64,000 nt of DNA, from contig CM041084.1 of assembly GCA_023079485.1 (NCBI GenBank), positions 134,384,792 to 134,448,791 of the forward strand, given 5' to 3'. Positions 37,791-50,060 of this stretch are shown here, piece after piece. The translations under genes were made by a program, and so were the position numbers. The notes beneath the pieces are model-generated. The model saw only the letters and a list, made by a program, of their open reading frames with translations. It ran no database searches and was not told the DNA's origin. This DNA comes from Archilochus colubris. Lineage: Eukaryota; Chordata; Aves; Apodiformes; Trochilidae. The stretch's first letter is position 1, and each line of letters begins with the position of its first letter.

Positions 37791-40700
37791 AATGTAAGCT
37801 TCTATGAACAAATTTATTTCAATCCCAACAGGAGACAATACATATGCATTTAATGACTGCTAGTGAATTTCTATTACATGAACTACTCTAGTTTTCTCTG
37901 GAACCCATTTTGGTGTATTGCTTAGTGCAACAAGACTAAGACCATGTTTAGGGTACTGACTTTGTTGGTATTTTTTAATATGTTCCTATTTCCGTCAGTA
38001 ATGCTACATGTGAGTTACATGTGAGTTACCAAATCAGCACCAACAAACAAAAGAAAAAAATCATATTTACTACTAGAAATTACAATATTACTTAATGTGG
38101 ACAGGAAATCATTATTTTTTTTACAAAAAAGAAACATTCTCAACTGATTTAAGGGGTGAAATGGTAAAGGAAGTAAAGAAAAGAAAACAATGCTACTTTT
38201 TAAAACTTTGAAGATAAAATGGAGTCCCTCTTATAGATTACATTTTCTTAACAAAAATTTGCAATAAAATAACCACACACTAAAAATAAGTTACTCATAT
38301 ATTTATATCTATCAGAGAATATGTGAACAAAATAATGTGATAGCCATGCTATGTGTGCTTTTTTTTTCACATCTCTTGTTTTATTCTTTGATTAAAATGA
38401 CCATTGCTTGGAATGAGAAACAGGCGTCTGATGTTAAGAGAACTTTAAAATTAAAAGATGTAAAAATGGATTATGTTACACCAGAGAAAGCCATACATTA
38501 CTATAAATTTAGACATTTTCCAGTTTATGCCATTAGATCTTCTAATAGCAGTTAGTGTGAATAACAACTGAACTGAAGCTTCATTACTCTGATACTTCAT
38601 GGACTACTCGTTTAGCATACAAATTCTGTTATACATGTCAGCCAGTGAAAAATATTATGATTTTTCCTACAGACAGCTTCCTCTATGAACGTTTAAAAAG
38701 CAGAGACTGATGCTCTGAAACAGTCTCCCCAAAAAGTAGCAGATTTTTTTAAAAAAACATCCCATAGCCCTTTGTTAATTTCAATGCAGTTTCTTTCATG
38801 AAAGGAATGATTTGTTGAAAATGCCTGCATAGACAGGGAACCTACTGACGAAGTGTTCTCTTAAAATATTAAATTCCTGAGAGAAATGAAAATTTTAAAG
38901 TTCTGAAGGAGCTTTAAATACATGCTAAACCAGTGGTGAATCAAATGAGGTTTTGACCCTTACTACCATATTGATTGAAGCATCCTTCTGAAGAAGTATA
39001 GTAGAAATTTTACTTTTCAGAATGAAGAGAAAATGTGAACTAAAAAGGGCAAAGTCTTGAACAGTAGTGGAAAACAAGTCTGTATGTTTGAAAAGTATGA
39101 ATGTAGCAAACCAACAGAATGTACCAACAGTTAGAGCTGTAGAATGCTTCAAATAAAGTGTGTATGGGTCTTAAATATAATAACTAACTTTATCAGTGAA
39201 CCATTGAAATATGGAAATCTCCAAGAGGCATAACTGATGTAAATAATCACTGGATACACATTTATGTTTATGATAACTTCTTCCATTTCAGCACAAGGTA
39301 AATTTAAAGAATTCAGATAGTTTTATAGCATCCTAAGGTGATATAAAGCACTAAATGAAACTTCACATTCATCAAAATAATTTATAGATACAAAACCTGT
39401 AATTAATTCCTGCTTTTTTCTGGCAATCAGATATTAGCTCCCATGTAAGACTAGAATCAATATTTTGTAAGGCACTCGCAATTTCAAATATTATCAGAGT
39501 AAAAGAAATGGATTTTTTTTCTTTCTGTTTAAACTTGTGCTTATTATTAAATATTAAAACATTATTATTATTAAGAAGTTTTATAGTTTTATATAAAGGA
39601 GCTGCTCGTGAACTCTATATGGAAGTTCAACTTTAAATTTTATAAACCTTTTCAACATACAATTTAAAGTTTTACAATGGAGTTGGCTCAGAAAAAAATG
39701 GGAAAAGTGTTTTATTAATTATTTATAACTAAAAAGCTAGCTTGGGGATAAAAAAAGCTGAACAAATGTTCTGTTGAGAGTCAAATTCTCCCTCAATATT
39801 AAAGTGATAGTTCAACTGTGCATTAATTGTCATATTCAGTGTATCTTTCACATATTTGTAGTATCATTTTCAGGACTGAAATTTTTTAGGAATGCCGTTT
39901 TTCTAAGGTACTGAATGCTCTTAGAAATAAGTATATCCACAATGTTTCTTTTTCTGTCTCTGTATCTCTTACATGACAAAAACATTTGGAGAAATATAAT
40001 ATCAGGTGTTGTTCAGTTACATCCGAGTAATTAATGGTGACTGCTATGTTTAGAAAACTGAAGTTAAAAAGGAACAAACACACAAGGTTCATTATACTCT
40101 TCAAATAGATATTACAAAACATCTTATTTAGGATTAAGACATTATGGTATATTATAAAATTAAATTGATATTTAAAACCTTTTTTTTTCCCCAGATCACC
40201 TAATTAAAAAACAAGACAAGACACCATGCTTGGTAATCTCCATATCTGAAAAAATGACCTAAAAGCTCAGTAAGAGATCTGAACCAGCTAGGGTAAGATC
40301 CATTCAGTTCCTTTTATTAAAAATAATAAAATAAAATAAAATAAAATAAAATAAAATAAAATAAAATAAAATAAAATAAAATAAAATAAAATAAACTTTG
40401 TTTTCTTCTTTTTTAATTTCTCATTTGGATATATAATTTACAGAACACTTTCACAGTCCATTTGATCATCTCGTACGTTAGCTGAAAAAGCTTGGTTTTC
40501 CATACATGGAAAGCATTGTGTACTACTGGAAACCCTTGACTCTTTCCTCTATCATTTGTGCATCTTGATGAGTTACAACAACTTTATTTATTCTACCTAA
40601 GAAATCTGAAATTCTATTTGTCTTTTAATCAATTATGTAAAGTAGTTTTATAGGATCTTACAATATCCCTTTCTAGACTGGTGATATTTAAATTCAACTT

Positions 40701-43700
40701 TTTGTTGAAGAATTAAAACTTTTGTTTCTTTTCTTTTATGCATATTAGCCTTAATATATCACTGCTGAAGTTTGCCTTATATTTTATCATTGTAATTCAA
40801 AACAATAACATCTTTTTGAATCTACTTTTGTTGTTACCTTTCATTTTTAACAAGTGTCAATAATTTATAATGTCAGCAAACTTTTCACCTTACAACTCAC
40901 TCTCTTTTCCAGACTATGTGTTCAAGAGTATACAGAACAGAATGTCTCACAACAGGAACTTTTATTAGGTTCTATTTAATTATTTTTTTTTTTCCAGGAA
41001 ACTGGTCATCTACTCTGCCTCTAATAGAGAAGAACTTTCATTTTAGTTCATATATGCATAGCTTCTTTAAAAACTCTTGTGTGGGCACTTCACTATATTT
41101 GAAATAGAAGTATGTTTAATAATCTTCATTTCTTATTTATATTCACACTGAATGCCTCAAAGAACAAAAGCTTTATCTTTATTCTAAAAATCTGTAGATT
41201 TAAGGGACTCTATTCTATATATCTGCCACCATTCTTTATTACATATTTTTCTGATTTTCCTTCTGAAAGTCAGACTTGCTTTACTACAGTTTCCCAGTTC
41301 TTTTCCAGAGCAATTTTAAAAATTTTCATATGCATTCATGGCTATTGATCCCCATGATCTCTGCTCAATCAGAGTGAATATTCAGGGTTTTTATATTTTT
41401 AAATAATCCTTGGTTCTACTAACTTTTTGTTTTCCAGTTAATCCATTTTTTACTATCTTCAGCTTCAGCAAGAGATAATTCCTTAATTCCTTTCATCTGT
41501 TTCCTTGAATGATCCTTTGACCATTCACTCAGTAGCCCTCAGATTCTAAAACATTTTAGTGGCAGTTTTCACATTCGTACTCCTCTATCCTCACTTTTTT
41601 TACAGTTTTGTTGTTAGCTTGACAGAATTCTTACCTTTTTGTACACAGTTGGGGCATGAATTCTGTTTTCTGAAGGACCTACCATATTTACAACCATCTT
41701 TATTCTTCAATGCAACTATTGAAGCTTTTATTTTGTCCTGTTACTCAGGTATGTAAATGCACTCTCTCACACTTCAAAGCATTTTACTCATTTTGCTGCT
41801 TGCAATTATGCTTGTATACCATTCATATTTTTAAGTAAGCTCCCTTTCTGAAATGAATATGAATACAGCTATTTCCCAAGGTAGTACTAAGTCATAATGG
41901 TCTCACCTTACTGCAAATACCAACTGATCTCTATATCTCTCAAATCCTGTAACAGATACAAAATTGAATAGAGTACCTAAACTGTAGATTCTTCTCCATT
42001 AAAGTATCCCAGAGTCAGTTTATTTTATATGTATGAAAAAGCTGAAGTAAATGGGGTTTGGCTTATTTATTTTTTACAATTTCTTTTTTAATTAAGGTGA
42101 TCAAGTAGAAAGGCAATGTCAAAAGCAGAAGAGAACAGGGTTTTTTTGCCTGCACATACAAACTTGCTGAAAGAACAACAGCTCACTGATGCACGTGCTT
42201 AGCACCCATGCTCAGGGACATCTGTGAACGTAAGCCTGCCCTCTATGTCTGCCTAATCCCCATAACACCTCAGTTTTTTTCTGTATGCTCTTCTTTCTGA
42301 TAAATTAAGACACAGCAAACCCCATTTTGCACAGCTTGGCTCACAGAGGACTCCCATTACCAATTCTCACATGCATGCTTCCCTTATTTATTCTCTCTAC
42401 TCAGGAAACCTCAGAGAAAATGACTCATGCACAGAAGGGGGCACCCATCCAGGTATTCTGGAGGGAGCTGATAAACCCACTGCCTGTTCAAAGATCAGCT
42501 CAGTAGCTGTTGCTTCAATTCAAGGATATAGTCACAACATGTGGGAAGAATCGTGAATCAGAAATTACTAATTTCAGAGTTATTACCATGAATCATGCTG
42601 TCATCTCAATGCAGGAATTGTCATTCTACTGCTGCTCTCAGCATGCAGAAACAGAGTGGACTGTATTAATTTAGAAAAAAACATCCTTTACAGAGTGTGA
42701 TTTTCATATATGTCATAGACCAATAGGTGCCACCATTGCACTCTTACAGTCACAGAAAGTCTGAAAGAATAAATAAGGGAAACTGTTTTGTAGTTCAGAA
42801 AATGCTTTTTCTGAGGGGAATAAAACCAGGACTTTTCTTCTCCTTGGAAAGACCAGTTTTGGGGATATAATTTGGTTGTTGGGTTTCTTACTCCTTTTTG
42901 TTTCCTTTCCCTTCTGTCTTATTTTTTCCTTCTGATTTATTTATGCCACAATTTTGCAACCTTGTGATTGGTTTTTAATTTTTTGAAGCCTTTGATCACA
43001 AGTATACAAGTGAATTAAGCTTTAGTAAGCCATGTGAACGTGCTTTTGTGTTGTTTTACTGCTGAGCAAACACTACCATAGCATGACTTCATTTGGTTAA
43101 TTTGTCATTCCTTTGGTGACCTAAATAGAGTTGCTCTCACAGTTCTTTATTGGATTTTTATATATTGAAGTCAAACTAGATATACAGTTGAAACCTACAG
43201 GGTACCCTGGAAAATTCTGTTGAAAACAGAATGTTTATGATGTTGGCATTTCTTTATTCCTAATACAATGAATGGAAGTATGTTTTTTGGATGTATTACT
43301 GACCTCTCCGCACATAATTGAGTGTTTCAAAGTCTCTGAGAACTGTTGTTTATTAGGTGAAAACAACATCCTTCACAGTTAGATATTCTGGAACTTAATT
43401 GTCGACCCATTTAAATGAATTAAAAGTGTACTATGTTAGATGATACTTGTTTTCCTCTTTGTAGGCAACTGCAATATTGTGGCACTGAGAAATGACAAAC
43501 ACTTGCAAAGTCCATTTAGATGATAGTAAGATGTTTCTTATACTGTCCAACTTACTTCTCTGAACCCCAATTTAATTTGCATCTCCAAGATGAGAAGCAA
43601 AATCTATACCAATATCTTTTAAATTCTTTTCTTGCTGCTCAGGCTTCTAAATGAGTCAGCAATTATTGAAGATTTGTATGTAATTGAGATGGATGTAGAA

Positions 43701-44814
43701 AATGTGATAAAGCAGCTTCACTTTGTAGTAATTATCAAATCATTTGCTAGCCGTAAATCAATAATAGTGTGACCTGGATTACATCAGACAACATAAAGAT
43801 GAAAGGCTTGCCCTAGTTTCTTCAGCTGTTTAGTTTTATCTGCATGACTTTATTCTATTTGGTTTTGTTTTTCTTAATCATGGAATGTGCCACTACTATA
43901 TTAAATAGTTAAAATACCCATTCCAACTCTTTCACGTTGCAAAGGTATTAGTAAGGATCTTAATTTTTTACCATTAAAACCCCTGAGTTTTCAATTATTT
44001 CCATAAAACCATTCGAGGGCAAAAAAAAGTCAGATCTATAATGTTCCATATCCTAGTGAACTGGACCTATTGTAGTGATCAATGCTAGGAGACACCATAG
44101 AATAACTTGCCTTTTTGGCTGAGAGCAACCCAGAACCAGGACTTGTACAGGTCAATGCAGAACAACTTCTAAACCATTATGTCTTATTTACTAAACAGTT
44201 TATTGAACAAAATATATTTCTGCTAAAGCAGTTTGAATCTCTGCTGTATCAAAACTAGGCATTCTATATGTTGGTTTATTTTTTTTTTCCCACTCTGTTT
44301 ATGCTTCCTGATGTAAAACTACATTTCCCTAAAGAAAGCTACTTGAAAATACCTGCAAGAGTAAACAAAATAGGGCGAGGAAACATGCTGATACACCATT
44401 ATTGCTACCATTTGCTCTACTACAAATTGACAGTTTTGGCCTTTGCCAGCAGCACTTTCCCAGGTAGTGCCCAGCTGCTGTCTGGCGGATAGCGCAGGAG
44501 GAAGGCACAGACCTGCCTTTTTTTCTAATATTTTCCATTAAAAAAATGTATCTTTTGCCCCTCAGAGATGAGGAACTTTCAGAATCTGGACTAGCCTATC
44601 AGGTCCTACATCAGGAAAAAAAGGGGCATACCACCAGTAAATTACAGAAAAGCACAACACTGATGTAAAAAACAACTTTAGAGGAAAAGATGAGTCCAAT
44701 AGAAAGTGCAGGAGTGAGCCATCAAAACTACTTCGTGTACCAGACTGTCAGTTCTCTTTGTAGCTGAGTAGCTATCTCACTCGAAGAAAAAGGTGATAAG
44801 GAAAGATCCTGAGC
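37791..44814. other. AT-rich desert, 7 kb
   Basis: No recognised gene or mobile element. Contains the (AAAAT)n array at 40318-40394 and a short tandem duplication (ACATGTGAGTT twice) at 38008-38029. A GC-richer block at 42150-42560 has a 61-codon frame with no recognisable features. Confidence 0.4.
40318..40394. repeat. (AAAAT)n pentanucleotide microsatellite
   Basis: About 14 near-perfect AAAAT units. Confidence 0.95.
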
Positions 44815-44857
44815 ATAATAATTGGTATAAAACACTGTGTTTTATACCAATTATTAT
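44815..44857. repeat. 43-bp near-perfect palindrome
   Basis: Two perfectly complementary 21-base arms (44815-44835 and 44837-44857) separated by a single T. The core reads GGTATAAAACAC/T/GTGTTTTATACC. It lies in AT-rich DNA with no recognised element around it. The arms could extrude as a cruciform or fold as RNA. Confidence 0.9.
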
Positions 44858-46254
44858 TAGTGTTGGTTCCTGAAGAGCAATTAAGGTTAGATTTTAAAAA
44901 GGCTCTGCTAGAGCAGATCTTCTGAAAACAAAATAGGATATCTAAAAAAATAAAAGTTAGTAGATATTTTTAAAAAAATTACAGATTGCTGTTTCTGCCA
45001 GGCAGTTATTTTATGGAATTTTGTGATCTATTATAGAATAAATTAGTGCTGTCACTAAAACAGCTTCCATCTTTCCATCGGAAAGTAAATCAGTTTTCCC
45101 AACCTCTGAGGAATATACCCTTCGTCTTGTAATACTTTCTGATTACCAGAATTTTCACTATTTTGAAATTATTCTTTTCTATTTTTATCATTTTTTTTCC
45201 AGATTACAGCATAATTGGAAAGATTTGATAACCTGGTGGTTTTGTTTGTTTGGGGGTTTCTTGGGAAAGAAAGATTCTTAGTGAATGGAAAATAACATCC
45301 ATCTCTCTTACCTGAGAAACACACTTCTATATCTGTGTGTGTGTCTCTCTCTCTCTCTTTATTTGGGCCAATTTCAGGAAACATTTGAGCAAATGGTCCC
45401 TGTCACCAACAAGATTTAATCTTATGTCTAAAACAGCATCCCTTTATAGGTTTAATGGAATAGTGATTAATTCAGCCCTTAACCTAAATAGCCTGATTAA
45501 AGACTAGTTTTGTTTCTATAAGGTCCAGAACAGAATATATCTTTCTTGTTAGATAAATCTCTAGGTAAATTCAACATTTATTGTACTGATATTCAACATC
45601 ATAATTCCTATAAAATGTCTTTATATATGTTTCCAGGTACAGATGGTCCTGTTGACATCAGGGCATTTGAGCACATGGCAAAGTCTTACAGAATATTAAG
45701 TAAACTCAGACTTTTTCACATTAATAAGAAATTAGGACATTGAGAGTTGAATGATTGTTATTAGCATACTTTTTATCCAAGTGGTCTGGAAGAAGCTCTA
45801 AATGTAAGTAAGAACCAGTGCAGATGCTCAAGATGTAGCATCCCTCTTTCATTGTAATTATAGATGAGATATTTCATCATGTGTGAAAAGCTCTACAAGG
45901 AGGTTAGCAGAAGGATGCATTTGCTAGCAGGTCTTTGTTTTGTTTTGTTTTGTTTTGTTTTGTTTTGTTTTGTTGTGTTTTGTTTGCTTTCAGGAACTTT
46001 TGATCAGCTTTAAGCACCAAAAAGATTTAATACACAGGATAATTCTAAGAACAGTGCTTTCAGATAAACCACAGGTACTTTTTTTCAAATATGTTGTTTT
46101 ACATTTAAAAGACAGTGGAGGTTGTTTTTTTTTTTTAACGGAAATTATTATATAAACTACTCTCAGGGTAAGTATTACAATTCTACGGCAAAGATACCAC
46201 TTGCTGATAGTTGATAAGAGGTACTAAAAGTGTGTTCTTAATTATAGGAAAGAT
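44858..46254. other. AT-rich DNA with simple repeats
   Basis: Short (TG)n(TC)n run at 45335-45359 and (TTTTG)n at 45930-45985. No gene recognised. Confidence 0.45.
45930..45985. repeat. (TTTTG)n pentanucleotide repeat
   Basis: About nine TTTTG units followed by TTGTGTTTTGTTTG. Confidence 0.9.
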
Positions 46255-46850
46255 TATCCTGGTTTGAGCCAGTATAGAAACTATTTTCTTTCTGGTAATT
46301 TTACTTTCACTGAAGTGTCTTCTAAGTAGTTGCATTTGTTGAAAATAACCATGTGTTTTTCAGTCAGTGTCTGCTTTTAGAACTGATAATGCTCAATGTT
46401 TATAGCTATAGAGTGGTATGCAGAACCAAGGTCAATGCTCAGTTTTGAGAAACATACTCAGGAAAGAGAAAAGGAGTAAAGGGGTCACACCTGCAGCACT
46501 TCTTGATGGAGGAACGTAGCACACAGGTGACCAAAACTGACCAAATGGAGTATTCCATTCCATATGCTTCATACTCACTATATCTATGAGGGACCATGAG
46601 GATCAAACCTATTTGTCCATGGCTGGCATTTTGGGACGATTCTGTCCATTCATCTGCCTTTGATTCCAATCCTGAATCTGTATATTCCTGTCTCCAGTTT
46701 CTTGCTGACTGCAAGAGCCCAGCCTGGGACTCTTCCAGGATCTACTCTGCAGGCTCGCTGTTGATGTCAGCGATATTTTGGGAAAAGTGTGGAGGAGCCT
46801 GGTATGGCTTTTATGTATATTTGCATATATTTAATAATTTTCCTTTTCAC
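46255..46850 (+). mobile_element. ERV LTR, 5' part (U3 and R region)
   Basis: Starts at TATCCTGGTTTGAGCC, a worn TGTCCTGG-type LTR start. It continues with AACTGATAATGCTCAATG (46381-46398), GTCACACCTGCAGCACTTC (46483-46501), and AATGGAGTATTCCATTCCAT (46543-46562) before a degraded TATA region (ACTCACTATATCTATGAGG, 46572-46590). The downstream block GTTTCTTGCTGACTGCAAG is at 46696-46714 and GAGCCTGGTATGGCTTTTAT at 46796-46815. The LTR is interrupted at about 46850 by a CR1 fragment. Frames of 91 and 102 codons here are not genes. Confidence 0.8.
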
Positions 46851-47015
46851 AGAATCACAGAATTATCAGAGTTGGAAAGAACTTCTATAAGTCATCTACT
46901 CTAACTCTCCCACTAAAGCAAGATCACCCAGAGCACGTTATACAGGACTGCATCCAGACAGGTTTTGAGTAACTCCAAAGTAAGGGACTCCACAATACTT
47001 ATCATTGCTGTTTCT
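46851..47015 (-). mobile_element. CR1 LINE 3' end, antisense, inserted in the LTR
   Basis: CACAGAATCACAGAATTATC at the left is the reverse complement of a CR1 3' terminus. It is followed by GTTGGAAAGAACTTCTATAA and the CAGACAGGTTTTGAGTAACTC block near 46958-46978, all antisense CR1 3' UTR and end of ORF2. Only about 165 bases inserted. LTR sequence appears on both sides. Confidence 0.8.
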
Positions 47016-47149
47016 TTACAGCTGTGTAGTTTAGTTTCCAACCCCTAAGTCTCTCTCCTTCTCCCTCATTCCTCCTCAACAGGGGAATGCAGGGGGATTA
47101 ATAGAGAACGTCATTAGTCTACTTGAGAGCCCAATGTTAAAACATAACA
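47016..47149 (+). mobile_element. ERV LTR, 3' part (U5)
   Basis: After the CR1 piece the LTR resumes with TGTGTAGTTTAGTTTCCAAC and CCCTAAGTCTCTCTCCTTCT (47042-47061). It ends ...GTTAAAACATAACA at 47149, a TG/CA-type LTR end. The flanking five bases (AAGAT left, ATAAT right) match at only three positions, so a target duplication is not proven. Confidence 0.75.
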
Positions 47150-47614
47150 ATAATGAAAGCTTATTCTGCAGGAATAACCCAGGAAATTTAGAAGATCCCA
47201 CCCAGTCATTAGCTGAAGTTCAAATGAAGTTCACTTCTCTTTTTAGCTCCACTTCTAGCATACAGCAGCACTACAGCATAGAGAGGTCTCTTGGCAGCCA
47301 GTGTCCTGCTAGAATAACTATTCCCAGAGATGGCTCATGTGTCTCCATATAAACTTTTAAACTCTGCCAGAAGGAGCTGATTTATTCACTATCCTTTAGA
47401 AATAACTATGCTAACATTCACATGTGGCCAACATTTTCAAGTTATGTTTTCACTAACAAATTTTGTTGAGCTGAGGAGTTTTCTTCTTTTAGTTCCAGAT
47501 TTTACTTGATGTTGCTGATGCAGCACCTGCTGTTCTTCAAGTGAATTCACTTTCATTTTGTTTCAGGTGTACAATTCTTTGCAGACTCAGAACAATGCCA
47601 AATGAGAGAATTAA
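47150..47614. other. Unassigned spacer
   Basis: No gene or element recognised between the LTR end and the pyrimidine array. Confidence 0.4.
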
Positions 47615-47709
<95 letters not shown>

Positions 47710-48319
47710 TCCTTCCTTCCTTCCTTCCTTCCTTCCTTCCTTCCTTCCTTCCTTCCTTCCTTCCTTCCTTCCTTCCTTCCTTCCTTCCTTCCTTCCTTCC
47801 TTCCTTCCTTCTTTTTCCTTCCTTCCTTCCTTCCTTCCTTCCTTCTTTCCTTCCTTCCTTCCTTCCTTCCTTCCTTCCTTCCTTCCTTCCTTCCTTCCTT
47901 CCTTCCTTCCTTCCTTCCTTCCTTCCTTCCTTCCTTCCTTCCTTCCTTCCTTCTTCCTTCTTCCTTCCTTCCTTCCTTCCTTCCTTCCTTCCCTTCCTTC
48001 TTCCTTTTCCTTTCTTCCTTCCTTCCTTCCTTCCTTCCTTCCTTCCTTCCTTCCTTCCTTCCTTCCTTCCTTCCTTCCTTCCTTCCTTCCTTCCTTCCTT
48101 CCTTCCTTCCTTCCTTCCTTCCCCTTCCTTCCTTCCTTCCTTCCTTCCTTCCTTCCTTCCTTCCTTCTTCCTTCCTTCCTTCCTTCCTTCCTTCCTTCCT
48201 TCCTTCCTTCCTTCCTTCCTTCCTTCCTTCCTTCCTTCCTTCCTTCCTTCCTTCCTTCCTTCCTTCCTTCCTTCCTTCCTTCCTTCCTTCCTTCCTTCCT
48301 TCCTTCCTTTCTTTCTTTT
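47615..48319. repeat. (TTTC)n/(TTCC)n tetranucleotide array, 705 bases without a purine
   Basis: Every base from 47615 to 48319 is C or T. The first ~95 bases are TTTC units. From about 47710 the units are TTCC, broken by variants near 47810, 47846, 47953-47963, 47991-48012, 48121 and 48166. The right edge returns to TTTC for two to three units. Frames of 241-281 codons on both strands are products of the repeat and not proteins. On the minus strand the tract is a pure purine run able to form a triplex. Confidence 0.97.
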
Positions 48320-49490
48320 GCAACTAGTTTTGTGGTTGATTGGGTTCATTAGGCTGGATATTATACCAGAAGTAATGTCTAATTAATAAAGGCATTGCTT
48401 GGCTTTTTATTGAGAGATTTCACTGACTGATTGATCTTTTGCAGTATAGGTGCAAGAAAATATTTTAAGAAATTATGTCCCTAGAAATAAGGGCAGATGA
48501 TTACACCACTTCCAAGAGGACACCATGACAAACACTGGAAATTCATGATTAAAAAAAATAAGACTTAATAGTTCAAAGTGATGCAAATTTAATAATATAA
48601 ATAATATAAATTTCACATATTATATGAACTGGGCATAGAGAAACAAAGGCATACATTAAGTGAAGATTTTATTTATTTTGTTCAAATATTAAATTGAGTC
48701 AGATTCATAAGCCTTCTCATAAGGAAGTAACTGTAAAGAATAAAGATGTACCTTGAGGAGTACTGGAAAATATCTTTGCCATGGAACCAGTTAAATAAAG
48801 CAAGAAAGTCTGCAGCTATTCCTCTGTAATCAAGATTTACACATACTGTGAAAATTATAGACCAGTAACAGTAATGAACAATTTTACAATGAGGTGTTGC
48901 TTAGCATAGCTGACACATGGAGCTTTCAAACCTTTCACTAAACCAGTTCATGAGAGTTCAGGTGGCATTTTTCATTGCTTTCACTTTATTTGGATATAAA
49001 TCATCAGTGGAAAATCTCAGAACAACCTGCCTAAAGCAAATAAAAATGTCTTGACTGAGTCTTTTGGTCCTAAAAATAAAATATTTAAATGGTTCGAGAA
49101 ATTCTAATCATACATTAATGATAGTTTTTAAATTAATATTTTTTTGAAAGACCGAGATCCCCAGAATTCAAGCTACACAAACATAATTAGAGGGGAAAAT
49201 GTAACTGACTGTTGTTTATACCACTAGTTCCATTGAGCCAGTAATCACCTTGTTAAACCAGGGCTCATTGTGAGGTATTCATGTTTGGCCTAATAGTGAA
49301 CCAGAAAACTCTCATAACAAAACCATTGAGTGGATATGCATCATGGTGAACTCAAGGTATTGCGATTTGACTAGAAGAAAAGGGATGGATAAAGGGAAGG
49401 AAAGTAGAGTTCTGATTGTAAAATGATTGATATCTTTATGTAAGAAGCCTAAGCAGACATTGACATTTTGGGTGAGGAAGAAGTATATCA
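48320..49490. other. AT-rich DNA, nothing recognised
   Basis: No gene or element supported. Confidence 0.4.
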
Positions 49491-49950
49491 TGCCATTTGG
49501 ATGCTGCTACCCTATAGGATGATGCTGTGCATCATGCTGTGCAACATACTGTCCTATATGGCAGTTCTTATTGCCCTATAAAATTTGAGAAGGAACTAGT
49601 TCCCTCATCTGAACCTGCCCCTGTGCATTCATGTTATTCAGAATTGATCTACACACTATATGACAAGCAGAGTTGAAGCAGCTGTCCTCATGCACATTCC
49701 CAGTCCCCAGTCCCCAGACCAAAGAAAGGCAACACCTGCTGTGCAAGCAGTTCTTCTGAGATGCTCTGCATGTTGAACTTGTGTTTTCTCAAACAAGGAG
49801 TAATAAAGCTTATTTCTGCTTCATTATCTTTAACTCTTTGCCAAAGAAACACTTTGCCATTGGCTCCCCGCTGTTGGCTTCAGGGAAATGCTTATTGTAT
49901 TTTCCGAGTGTATAATAAATATTACATCAAACAAAACAAAAAAGATCAAT
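49491..49950 (+). mobile_element. Possible LTR-like sequence
   Basis: The order of signals resembles an LTR. CCCTATAAAATTTGAG (49573-49588) could be a TATA box. About 220 bases downstream AGTAATAAAGCTTATTTCTGC (49799-49819) could be a polyadenylation signal with a T-rich region after it. I could not match it to a family and see no TG...CA ends or target duplication, so this is a weak call. Confidence 0.3.
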
Positions 49951-49954
49951 AATT

Positions 49955-50060
49955 AAGTTTTGTTGCTGTTTTTGGTTGGTTGGTTTGCTTTGCTTTTTGT
50001 GGGTGGTTTTGGTTTTGGTTTTGTTCTTGTTCTTGTTCTTGTTCTTGTTTTTGATTTTAA
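49955..50060. repeat. T/G-rich low-complexity tract with (TTGTTC)n
   Basis: Mostly T and G, including GGTTTTGGTTTT and about five TTGTTC units at 50021-50050. Confidence 0.8.

Noticed and set aside
38337..38555. 72-codon frame with a hydrophobic start (possible membrane segment)
   Set aside because: AT-rich DNA readily gives Phe/Leu-rich starts; no other support.
47537..48386. Long open frames (241-281 codons) on both strands
   Set aside because: They translate the TTTC/TTCC array (Phe-Leu-Pro-Ser or Lys-Glu-Gly-Arg repeats) and are present on both strands; not proteins.
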